A stretch of 20,467 nt of DNA from Omnitrophica WOR_2 bacterium RIFCSPLOWO2_01_FULL_41_12 (GTDB lineage Bacteria; Omnitrophota; Gorgyraeia; Gygaellales; Profunditerraquicolaceae). The stretch is taken from positions 1-20,467 of the forward strand of contig MHGW01000044.1 in assembly GCA_001805765.1 (NCBI GenBank), written 5' to 3'. Made by a program: the position numbers and the translations under genes. Under the pieces are notes generated by a model. It searched no databases, was not told the origin of the DNA, and was given only the letters and a program-made list of their open reading frames with translations. Shown here one piece after another: positions 13,067 to 20,437 of this stretch (position 1 is its first letter; the number at the start of each line of letters is the position of its first letter).

Positions 13067-15600
13067 GCAACCTCCATTTCTAGCCAATTCCTGCCTATTT
13101 TTATATCTGCCTTTATGGGTACAGCCAATTTTAAAACATTTTCCATCGTATCTTTTACTAATTTCACTGCTGTATTTAATTCTTGCTCAGGCACATCAAA
13201 AAGCAGCTCATCATGGATCTGGATAATCATCTTTGTTTTTAACTCCCTGGCAACAATCTGATCATGGATTTTTATCATGGCTAATTTTATCAGGTCAGAA
13301 GCAGAGCCCTGAATAGGGGTATTCACTGCCTGGCGTTCGGCAAACTGCCTGATCCCCTGATTTTTATTATTAATTTCCGGTATATACCTTCTTCTTCCTG
13401 ATATCGTAGTCACAAAGCCGCACTTTTTTGCCCTGGCAATCTGTTCCTGAATATAAATTTTCACCCCGGGATACCTTAAAAAATAAGCGTCAATAAATTG
13501 TTGCGCCTCTTCTTGTGATATGCCTAAATCCCTGGCCAGGCCAAAGGAACTTAAGCCATAGACAATGCCAAAGTTTACTCTTTTGGCCATCTCGCGCATG
13601 GAATGAATAATATTATTCTCATCCAGCCCGTAGATCAGGGAGGCTGTAGCATTGTGTATATCTTGGTCTGCTTTAAATGCGCTAATCAAATTATCATCAT
13701 GGCTTAAATGCGCTAAAATCCTTAATTCTATCTGTGAATAATCGCAGGATAATAAACGGTGGTCAAAAGCATACGCGACTATTGCCCGTCTAATATTTTT
13801 TCCGATATCTGTCTTTATCGGTATATTCTGCAAGTTCGGCCGGGTAGAGCTGAGCCTGCCGGTTTCCGTAGCGGTCTGGTTGAAAGAACTATGCACCCTG
13901 CCGGTAGAAGAATCGACTAAATCTGGCAAGACATCAATATAAGTATTTTTTAATTTCGTTAATTGCCGATATTCCAGTAAAAGTGCCGGTAATTTATGTT
14001 TATCCGCCAATTTAGTTAATACCTCTTCATCGGTAGAAGGGCCGCTCTTAGTTTTTTTAACCACGGGAAGTTTTAATTTTTCAAAAAGGACTTCCCTTAA
14101 TTGTTTAGGCGAATTTATATTAAATTGGCACCCGCATAAATCATAGATATCTTCAATTAACTTTATTAATCTTTTTTCGGTATCGGCAGATAGTTCCTTT
14201 AAAACTTTTAAATCTAATTGTATGCCGCTTATTTCCATCTGCGCCAATACCTCAATGAGAGGCATCTCAATATCATTAAAGAGGTTTAGCAGCGATTTAT
14301 CGTTTAATTCTTTTTCTAACTTCGGTTTTAACTCTAATATTAACTGCGCTGCCCTTTGGTTTTCCAGAGATTTAGCTGCTGGCACTTTGCCCAGATAATC
14401 CCAGGCTACATCCGCTAAGCCATACCCGGGCTTAGAGGGATTGAGCAAATAACCAGCCACCATGGTATCAAAAAATAAGCCGGATAAATTAATCCTTTCT
14501 TTGGCTAAAGATATCTTTATTTTTTTTAGGTCGTGGCTTATTTTTCTTATCTTCTGGTTTGCCAGAATATCTTTTAAAGCGCCTTCTTTACTATCCAATC
14601 TAAAGAATTTATCCTTTGCGCAAAAAACTAAATCGCGAGAGCTTTCTCCGTATAAGAATAGTTCGTTGTCTTTGAGATTTAAATTGTTTAAATCCTCCGG
14701 TCCCATTTTTTCTAAATCCAGCTGCGGCGGCGCATCATCTTCAAGCACTAAATGTTTCAATAGGTTTTTAAATTCAAAGTATTTAAATAACCTGAACAAT
14801 TCCTTAATGTCGGGCTTGCCTATTCTTAATTTATCTAAAGAAAAATCTATATCTAAGTCCTTATTTAATTCCGCTAATTCCCGGCTTAATTTCATCTGGC
14901 CGATATTGTCTTGGATTGCCTTTTTGATCTTACTATTTTCTATTCTCTCAATATTATTTAATAGATTATCTAGAGAACCAAAATCCTTGATTAATTCCAC
15001 TGCGGTCTTCTCTCCGATGCCGGGAACACCCGGAATATTATCTACATCATCTCCCATTAAAGCAATAAGATCGCTGATTTGATTAGGTTTTATGCCAAAA
15101 CGCTCCAGCACTTTCTTGTGGTCGTAGATTGCGCCTTCGTCCTTGTAGGGGCTAAAGACCACCGTATCTTTATCGATTAATTGCAAAATATCCTTATCGG
15201 AACTAATGATAGTGACGGATAACCCTTTAGCCTTGGCTTTGGCAGCCAATGTCGCCACAACATCGTCTGCCTCATAACCTTCTAATTCGTACATTGCGAG
15301 GTTGTATGCAGAAATTACCTCTTTAATAAAAGGCATTTGACTGGAGAGGCCCTCGGGCATGGGCGGCCGATTTAACTTATATTCTGCGAATTTCTTTTGT
15401 CTGAAGGTATTGCGGGAAACGTCGAAACAGACCGCTAAAAATTCAGGGTTATTCTCTTTTAAAATCTTATTCAACATATTTATAAAACCGTATATCGCAC
15501 CAGTAGGCTGGCCAAATGACGTAGAGAGCCCTGGAAGGGCATAAAATGCCCGATAACAAAATGCTGTAGCATCGACTAGATACAACTGTTTATCACCCAT
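13063..15600 (-). CDS. polA: DNA polymerase I
   Basis: This 845-residue family A polymerase has the full three-part layout. The 5' nuclease/flap domain (about 1-285) has E-G-Y-E-A-D-D (107-113), S-S-D-K-D (133-137) and the helix-3-turn-helix with G-D-D-V-D-N-I-P-G-V. A proofreading-like domain (about 295-440) lacks the catalytic acids: no D-x-E motif appears near its first strand and the later aspartates are absent (S-H-D-L-K-K-I at 355-361). The polymerase domain (about 445-845) has motif A D620-Y-S-Q-I-E-L-R, motif B R669 to Y681 with K673 and N-F-G-I-V-Y-G, and motif C H796-D797-E798. It is therefore likely a repair and Okazaki-processing enzyme without 3'-5' exonuclease, as in Bacillus and Thermus. 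It heads the long gene run; no clear ribosome-binding site precedes the ATG. Confidence 0.98.
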   Translation of the reverse strand: MGDKQLYLVDATAFCYRAFYALPGLSTSFGQPTGAIYGFINMLNKILKENNPEFLAVCFDVSRNTFRQKKFAEYKLNRPPMPEGLSSQMPFIKEVISAYNLAMYELEGYEADDVVATLAAKAKAKGLSVTIISSDKDILQLIDKDTVVFSPYKDEGAIYDHKKVLERFGIKPNQISDLIALMGDDVDNIPGVPGIGEKTAVELIKDFGSLDNLLNNIERIENSKIKKAIQDNIGQMKLSRELAELNKDLDIDFSLDKLRIGKPDIKELFRLFKYFEFKNLLKHLVLEDDAPPQLDLEKMGPEDLNNLNLKDNELFLYGESSRDLVFCAKDKFFRLDSKEGALKDILANQKIRKISHDLKKIKISLAKERINLSGLFFDTMVAGYLLNPSKPGYGLADVAWDYLGKVPAAKSLENQRAAQLILELKPKLEKELNDKSLLNLFNDIEMPLIEVLAQMEISGIQLDLKVLKELSADTEKRLIKLIEDIYDLCGCQFNINSPKQLREVLFEKLKLPVVKKTKSGPSTDEEVLTKLADKHKLPALLLEYRQLTKLKNTYIDVLPDLVDSSTGRVHSSFNQTATETGRLSSTRPNLQNIPIKTDIGKNIRRAIVAYAFDHRLLSCDYSQIELRILAHLSHDDNLISAFKADQDIHNATASLIYGLDENNIIHSMREMAKRVNFGIVYGLSSFGLARDLGISQEEAQQFIDAYFLRYPGVKIYIQEQIARAKKCGFVTTISGRRRYIPEINNKNQGIRQFAERQAVNTPIQGSASDLIKLAMIKIHDQIVARELKTKMIIQIHDELLFDVPEQELNTAVKLVKDTMENVLKLAVPIKADIKIGRNWLEMEVA
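13067..13075 (-). promoter_or_regulatory. Ribosome-binding site that fixes the glgA start
   Basis: GGAGG at 13071-13075, followed by TTGC and then ATG at 13066, lies within the last codons of polA. No comparable site precedes the longer alternative start at 13087. Confidence 0.75.
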
Positions 15601-15610
15601 TAATTAATGG
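15597..15610. repeat. 14-bp perfect palindrome over the polA start codon
   Basis: CCATTAATTAATGG is its own reverse complement and contains the polA ATG. In mRNA it could form a 5-bp stem with an AATT loop that buries the start codon, or it could be a dimeric protein site. It may also be chance in AT-rich DNA. Confidence 0.5.
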
Positions 15611-15614
15611 AATT

Positions 15615-15641
15615 AAATTTTATGGTAGGGAAATAAAATTT
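15615..15641. repeat. 9-bp inverted repeat in the intergenic region upstream of polA
   Basis: Arms AAATTTTAT (15615-15623) and ATAAAATTT (15633-15641) are exact reverse complements separated by 9 bases. Both arms are pure A/T, so it is a poor intrinsic terminator for the TPR gene; an operator or a weak hairpin is possible. On the minus strand it includes TAAAAT, a usable -10 hexamer, but no convincing -35 box lies at the right distance. Confidence 0.5.
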
Positions 15642-15657
15642 GTGGTTTGGGCTTCAT

Positions 15658-16479
15658 TTACCGTGACAATAGCCTTGTCTGAACTTTTACGATGAACTCT
15701 TCGATTTCTCTATTAGAAGGATCGAGTAAGCTGGCGTCCACTGCCTGCTTAAGAGCAACTACCAAGTCTTGCTTTTCATAACTTAAACGCGCATTTTTAA
15801 AGTAAGCCTTGGCTAATTCTTTATCGTTCTGGGATTCAATATGTTTCTGAGCGCGCACATCCTTAATTAAATTAGCCACTTCAACGTGCTTTCCTGGTTG
15901 TTCTAAAATTTGGCTTAAGGCTTGGGCGTGCTGCCTGGCCTTTTCTGTCCAGGGGTCCTTACTTAAACCTAACTCCGCTCTTTTGTTCCAATAGAGGATT
16001 GCCTTTTCCAAATCGCCTTTTTTTTCATAAAGCAACCCTAAATTAGAATAGGGGCTTAAAAAATTAGGGGCCAGCTTTATGGCCTTAAGATAATACTCTT
16101 CGGTAAGGTCAATCAATCCGTCTGCTTCAGCGATTACGCCTAAATCGTTATATACGGCTGCATATGCAGGATCCAGTCGTATGGCCTTTTGATAAAATAC
16201 TTTTGCCTCTTCCAAATTACCCATGCGCTGAAACTCTAACCCTTGGGCCCGGTAGAGCCTGGCATGCTTTTGCAATGCCGATAGATTCTCTTCTATTTCG
16301 GATGGGACGTTTGGCGCAGAATCTTTTTTTATCTCAGGGAGAGAACGGTTTACAATGTAGCCGCGATTACCGCCCTTTTCTAATTCTGTGCCTTGAGCAA
16401 AAAGAGAAGTAGAAATAATGAGTATAAATAATACTGTGCTGGTAAATTTTATCAACTTTCGGCAGGATTTAATTGGCAT
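15658..16479 (-). CDS. Secreted tetratricopeptide-repeat protein
   Basis: The 273-residue product has a Sec signal peptide (basic K and R in residues 4-11, hydrophobic 13-26, cleavage after L-F-A before Q29). A linker follows, then three consecutive TPR units at about 74-107, 108-141 and 142-175, with hallmark A-x-x-x-Y-x-x-A-I-x-L-x-P at the unit ends. A weaker fourth helical pair is near 222-255. TPR proteins are protein-protein scaffolds; partner and pathway cannot be told from sequence. The gene has its own promoter and is not packed against its neighbours (55 bases to acsB, 57 to polA), so it looks like a single-gene unit. There is no ribosome-binding site before the ATG, and the predicted leader is very short. 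Confidence 0.9.
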   Translation of the reverse strand: MPIKSCRKLIKFTSTVLFILIISTSLFAQGTELEKGGNRGYIVNRSLPEIKKDSAPNVPSEIEENLSALQKHARLYRAQGLEFQRMGNLEEAKVFYQKAIRLDPAYAAVYNDLGVIAEADGLIDLTEEYYLKAIKLAPNFLSPYSNLGLLYEKKGDLEKAILYWNKRAELGLSKDPWTEKARQHAQALSQILEQPGKHVEVANLIKDVRAQKHIESQNDKELAKAYFKNARLSYEKQDLVVALKQAVDASLLDPSNREIEEFIVKVQTRLLSR

Positions 16480-16497
16480 ATATACTTATTTGAAATT

Positions 16498-16526
16498 ATT
16501 ATACACTTTAAAGGCTTTAAGGTCAA
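16498..16526 (-). promoter_or_regulatory. Sigma70-type promoter of the TPR gene
   Basis: On the minus strand, TTGACC (16526-16521) and a perfect TATAAT (16503-16498) are separated by exactly 17 bases. This is the best promoter match I found in the window. Transcription would begin near 16491, about 12 bases before the ATG. Confidence 0.8.
16508..16520. repeat. Inverted repeat filling the promoter spacer
   Basis: On the minus strand TTAAAG, one central C, then CTTTAA form a perfect 6-bp inverted repeat. It abuts the -35 hexamer and lies wholly inside the 17-base spacer, a position where a dimeric repressor or a spacer-distorting activator could bind. Confidence 0.45.
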
Positions 16527-16534
16527 GAGAAAAG

Positions 16535-18715
16535 TTAGATCAATGCTTCCATTTCTAAAGCCGGATGATTTACCTTCTTTAAGAAATTGATGAGTTCTTC
16601 CGAGGTTGTGGCCTGGGTTTCATCAGCGATTTTTTCTACTAAATCCGGAACGCCTAAATCTTGCGCGCGTTTTTTCAATTTATCCGCTAATAATTCTTTT
16701 AATTCTTTGGGCATCCAGAGTACGCGCTTTAATCCTCCCTCTGCAGAAATAAATTTCTTACTGGCAATATATAATTTACCTATACCCAGAAAACCAGGGG
16801 TTTGTAACCCTCCGCCTACGGAACCGGCTAAAGTAGTAAAATTCATTCCGCAGGGAGTCATTCCCGCATAGTCGCGGCTGACAATCATAAATCCGTTTGC
16901 CTCCGGGATAATCGCTACAATACACTCAAAGCAGCCGCAACTTGTCTGCGGAGAATCCATCAACGAATACATGCTTACCTTCTCTACTACCTTATTAGAC
17001 TTCTGATAAACAAAGTCATTGGTACTCTTCCACTGGCCTAATTTCTCATTTAAGAAATCTCCTTTGGCTATAGGTTGATTGGGCCCGGTGGGATTAATCT
17101 CAAAGGATGCCTTGGCATCCAGCCAGGAAATTGAACCACAGAGCCCTAAACGCTCAGGCGTAACAATACAAACATGGTTAGGGGCAAAAGACTGGCATAA
17201 AAGACAGGAATAGAAAGTATCTATACTTTCATCGGTCATCCCGGTGATGCGCTCATCGCGTTCCTGGAAAATCTTCTTGGCATCCTGCAGGAGTCTCTCC
17301 ACGTCTTCCTGGACGGTATAGATTTTAACCTGAACTTTATCCACAATCCCTCCGTATTCCTGATGAAGCATGGCATGTAAAATTACACCGATATGTTTAA
17401 TCCGGAAACCTTTGCTAAATGTATCTTTACTTATCCGTATCCAAGCCAGGTCCCTTTGCCCTATATGCATCAGTCCCATCGTATAATTTATAAAACGGTG
17501 TATCTGACGCTCCAATATAGGCTCAAAATCCTTTTGCATCTTACGGCCATAAACTTCTACCACCAATGCCAAGGGTAAAGATTTTTTGCCTTCTTCTAAT
17601 TGATCAATATCCGGGCCGAATAATTCTACCTTACCGTCCTGGACCTCTTCTGAATTTTTATTCGCCAGAAGTTCAAAAGCCAGGCTGGCCTTTCCTCCGA
17701 ATTCAACATATAGCTGCTCCTTCCTGACGCGTTCGCCTTCAAATGCTGCGGCATAAGGAACCGGGATAGGAATTGAAGCCACTTTTACTTTTACCCCCCT
17801 TACTTCAATACAGCGCGGAACAATCTTTTTATAATCAAATTCTTTCACTAAGGCCTCGTAGGTAGTAATACCCGATGGCTTTATCTCAGGAATATCTGTA
17901 TCCGCTATTATCGGAAAACCCATGTTTATGGCGCCTGCTCCGGTGGCATATTTTAGATCATCAAGCTCACCTAAAACCAAACCAAAAGCAAAAACCCGCT
18001 CTTTACAATATAAAAGGCTTTTTTGCGCCTGGCCGGGTTTGATCCCGCCAAAGGTTAATGCTGAGCGAATAGCCCAATTTAAAGGATATATTCCTGAGAT
18101 GGTATCTCGGCCATAAGGAACAATGTAATTATCCCAGCCCATCTGGACATTTTCTTCTATTAACTGGTCAATTATAGAGCGGCCGTTGACTGAGGAGCCG
18201 ACAAAAATCAAGATATTTCTCTGCTGTAATTCCCTGACTATTTGTACTGCAGTCTTATTATCGGGTGCCGCCCCTAATATCGCCGCAAATCCCGGCATCC
18301 GGCCATCCACCAGCTGTATGCCCAAGGTGCGCATAATGGTATCGGTAAAAAACCCATTGCAATCCTTCTGCGGCTCCTGTCCGTATAAATAGCGTAGCGC
18401 CACAATTATCTCTTCGCAAAATAATGTGGCTATGCCGGCATCTAAGGCATCGCCTAAATAAGGAAGCCAAACCTGTTCTTTAGGAACTTGCGGCAGGAGA
18501 GATTTGGCATGCTCTAAAATCGGCAAGGCGTCTTTTAAGGTTTCTACTTTGGCACCCAATAAAGCATTAGCCATCGGTAGATAAAAGGCGGTCTCCGGAA
18601 AACCGATTTTTTGGTTTGGGCCTTTTTCTTTGATGGCCTTTTGTAAAAATTCTTCTGCAAGCTTTGTGATTTCTTTAGCACCGCGAATGGCTGCGGCTGC
18701 AACTATCTTAGACAT
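16535..18715 (-). CDS. acsB: Acetyl-CoA synthase, CODH/ACS complex catalytic subunit (bacterial type)
   Basis: This enzyme (726 residues; Moorella AcsB has 729) makes acetyl-CoA from CO, CoA and a methyl group delivered by the corrinoid protein, the final step of the Wood-Ljungdahl pathway. A-cluster ligands are all present with Moorella spacing, offset by two: C504, C507, C516 and C526 for the [4Fe-4S] cubane, C507 as the bridging residue, and the C593-G-C595 pair that holds the distal nickel. The N-terminal CODH-contact domain (about 1-310) is present, so it is the bacterial form and not the shorter archaeal CdhC. The ATG has GGAGG five bases upstream and lies 8 bases inside the flavoprotein gene. 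Other pathway subunits are not in the window. Identification is very secure. Confidence 0.98.
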   Translation of the reverse strand: MSKIVAAAAIRGAKEITKLAEEFLQKAIKEKGPNQKIGFPETAFYLPMANALLGAKVETLKDALPILEHAKSLLPQVPKEQVWLPYLGDALDAGIATLFCEEIIVALRYLYGQEPQKDCNGFFTDTIMRTLGIQLVDGRMPGFAAILGAAPDNKTAVQIVRELQQRNILIFVGSSVNGRSIIDQLIEENVQMGWDNYIVPYGRDTISGIYPLNWAIRSALTFGGIKPGQAQKSLLYCKERVFAFGLVLGELDDLKYATGAGAINMGFPIIADTDIPEIKPSGITTYEALVKEFDYKKIVPRCIEVRGVKVKVASIPIPVPYAAAFEGERVRKEQLYVEFGGKASLAFELLANKNSEEVQDGKVELFGPDIDQLEEGKKSLPLALVVEVYGRKMQKDFEPILERQIHRFINYTMGLMHIGQRDLAWIRISKDTFSKGFRIKHIGVILHAMLHQEYGGIVDKVQVKIYTVQEDVERLLQDAKKIFQERDERITGMTDESIDTFYSCLLCQSFAPNHVCIVTPERLGLCGSISWLDAKASFEINPTGPNQPIAKGDFLNEKLGQWKSTNDFVYQKSNKVVEKVSMYSLMDSPQTSCGCFECIVAIIPEANGFMIVSRDYAGMTPCGMNFTTLAGSVGGGLQTPGFLGIGKLYIASKKFISAEGGLKRVLWMPKELKELLADKLKKRAQDLGVPDLVEKIADETQATTSEELINFLKKVNHPALEMEALI

Positions 18716-19988
18716 GTGTACCTCCGGCTGAACTTAAATAAATTGTCTCATCTTTTCCCAATAAATCCATTATTTTAGCATAGTTAAATGTATCATTTAA
18801 TAATTCATTTTTTACACTTGAAATATCCGCCTTGTGCCTGATTAATTCCAGGTATATCCCGCTATTTTCAATCCTGTTTAATAGAATCACCCCTTTGAGG
18901 CAATTATCTTTCAGTATGACCTTTTTATATATTTTATTATTAGCGTCCAGGCGCGATAAAACTTCCATCCCTGCCTCTTCCCTGGCTATACCCATAGAGA
19001 CCACCGGTAAGCCGAAAAACTCCACAGAATTCATTCCGATTGAACCAAGGTATTCTGAATTCTCCTGGCATATATTCCTTCCGGCCAGGCAACCTTGTTC
19101 TACTGCATTTGGCCAAAGGGCATTTACCTGATACTTTTCTAATACAAAATCATAAGTCTGAGCGCAGTCTCCGCAAGCATAGATATTTTCTACTGATGTC
19201 TTTAAGAATTTATCTACGATGATGCCTTCTCCTGCCTTTACGGCAGTATCTTTTATTAAACCTATATTAGGCGCAACCCCCTTACCTATAATTACAATTT
19301 CCGTGCCGATAACTTTACCGGAATCTAACTTTACGGCTTTTAGCTCCCCATTACCCAATAATTCTGCGGCATCCAAACCCGTCAATATCTCAAGGCCGTT
19401 TGCCCCTAAATGCCCTTGTATAATATCTGCAGCAGTTTTATCTAAAACCTGCGACAAAATCTGTTTGGACTTCACAATTATTTTTATATCAATGCCTCTT
19501 TTCTTTAAGGCATATCCTGCTTTCAGGCCAATCAAGCCGCCGCCTAATACACAGGCAGTTTTGGCCACAGGCAGTAACCCTAAGATTTCCTTTACATCTT
19601 TTACTGTCCTTAAACCGAACACCCCGCGTTTCTGGATGCCTTTTAGCTCAGGTAATTTTGCGGATGAGCCGGTAGCAATCACCAAGGTATCATAATCTAA
19701 TTTCTGCTTGTCTTCTAAAACAATCTGATTCTTTTTTGGGTCAACTCTAACCACCTTTTTACCCAATATTAAATCAACATTATTATTTTTATAAAAATCC
19801 TGGCCGCGATAAACCAGCCTATCTTCGCCGACGTCACCGGCTAAATAATAGGATAATACGCAGCGGCAGTAAGCAGTGTAATCCTCGTCAGAGATAACGG
19901 TAATCCGACAATCACTGTCTTTATTGCGGATAGATTCTACTGCAGCAATCCCCGCCGCCGAATTTCCAATAATGATAATTTGTTTCAT
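18708..19988 (-). CDS. NAD(P)-dependent FAD oxidoreductase of the NADH oxidase / rubredoxin reductase type
   Basis: The product (426 residues) has the two-dinucleotide-fold layout. The FAD fold begins I-I-G-N-S-A-A-G (6-13), the T-G motif is V-I-A-T-G-S (103-108), the NAD(P) fold is L-G-G-G-L-I-G (148-154), and the second FAD motif is I-Y-A-C-G-D-C-A (269-276). C41-R-C43 falls where NADH oxidases and CoA-disulfide reductases carry their redox cysteine; C43 aligns best. The C-terminal domain (about 315-426) is of the usual size. The gene overlaps the ferredoxin stop by 4 bases, and ferredoxin plus such flavoproteins recur beside CO dehydrogenases (the cooF and FNOR pairing). I infer that it moves electrons between the polyferredoxin and NAD(P)H; the direction and exact acceptor are not shown by the sequence. 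Confidence 0.92.
   Translation of the reverse strand: MKQIIIIGNSAAGIAAVESIRNKDSDCRITVISDEDYTAYCRCVLSYYLAGDVGEDRLVYRGQDFYKNNNVDLILGKKVVRVDPKKNQIVLEDKQKLDYDTLVIATGSSAKLPELKGIQKRGVFGLRTVKDVKEILGLLPVAKTACVLGGGLIGLKAGYALKKRGIDIKIIVKSKQILSQVLDKTAADIIQGHLGANGLEILTGLDAAELLGNGELKAVKLDSGKVIGTEIVIIGKGVAPNIGLIKDTAVKAGEGIIVDKFLKTSVENIYACGDCAQTYDFVLEKYQVNALWPNAVEQGCLAGRNICQENSEYLGSIGMNSVEFFGLPVVSMGIAREEAGMEVLSRLDANNKIYKKVILKDNCLKGVILLNRIENSGIYLELIRHKADISSVKNELLNDTFNYAKIMDLLGKDETIYLSSAGGTHV
18716..18725 (-). promoter_or_regulatory. Ribosome-binding site of acsB
   Basis: GGAGG at 18721-18725, five bases before the acsB ATG, lies inside the last codons of the flavoprotein gene. It suggests strong translation of acsB independent of coupling. 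Confidence 0.75.
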
Positions 19989-20437
19989 TTTTTGGCTAAC
20001 TCTTCCTCTTCACACCAGATAATCGCTTGTGTAGGGCAGGACTTTACGCACTGCGGCATATCTAAGTCCTTACACATATCACAGCGCACAGGAATTTTGG
20101 TTTTCTGGTCTGGCCGGATTGCTGCATAAGGGCAAACCATTACGCACATCCAGCAGCCCACGCATCTATTTTTATCTATCAGGACCAATGAGGTTTTTTT
20201 ATCTTTACTTAAACAGCCGGTCATGCAGGCCATTACACAGCGTGGCTCATCGCAATGCCGGCAGGACATCGGATGCGGCTTTTGGCCTTTTTCTTTTACT
20301 TTAATGCGCGGCAGAGATAAAGGCTCTTCGAATATTGCCTTCATTATATCCTTACTTAAGGAATGCCCTACACAGCAGGCAATCTCGCAGGTCTTACAGG
20401 CCATGCATTTTTCTATATCGTAATATAAACGTTTCAT
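19985..20437 (-). CDS. CooF-like polyferredoxin with four [4Fe-4S] clusters
   Basis: The product (150 residues) has sixteen cysteines in four ligand sets: C11, C14, C17, C21; C59, C62, C67, C71; C92, C95, C98, C102; and C119, C122, C130, C134. This is the CooF/HycB/NrfC electron-transfer subunit layout. There is no signal peptide or twin-arginine motif, so it is cytoplasmic. With the overlapping flavoprotein and acsB it probably carries electrons to or from CO dehydrogenase. The start is not certain: ATG 20437 gives the typical M-K-R-L-Y-Y-D-I-E-K-C, but the frame is open to the right edge of the window and no clear ribosome-binding site is visible, so a longer N-terminus is possible. Confidence 0.92.
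   Translation of the reverse strand: MKRLYYDIEKCMACKTCEIACCVGHSLSKDIMKAIFEEPLSLPRIKVKEKGQKPHPMSCRHCDEPRCVMACMTGCLSKDKKTSLVLIDKNRCVGCWMCVMVCPYAAIRPDQKTKIPVRCDMCKDLDMPQCVKSCPTQAIIWCEEEELAKK

Noticed and set aside
13067..13087. Longer glgA start at 13087
   Set aside because: It adds M-A-R-N-G-G-C with no ribosome-binding site and no match to the family N-terminus; ATG 13066 has GGAGG and the ATGA overlap with polA.
14462..15082. 206-residue plus-strand open frame opposite polA
   Set aside because: It lies wholly inside polA on the other strand, has no family signature and a low-complexity K/S/L-rich composition. It is a shadow of the real gene, as are the other plus-strand frames.
16480..16534. 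Intrinsic terminator after acsB
   Set aside because: The only inverted repeat has a one-base centre, cannot form a normal hairpin, and lies within a promoter; there is no GC-rich stem with a U-tract.
16535..18715. Archaeal-type CdhC instead of AcsB
   Set aside because: The N-terminal CODH-contact domain of about 310 residues is present and the length is that of the bacterial enzyme.
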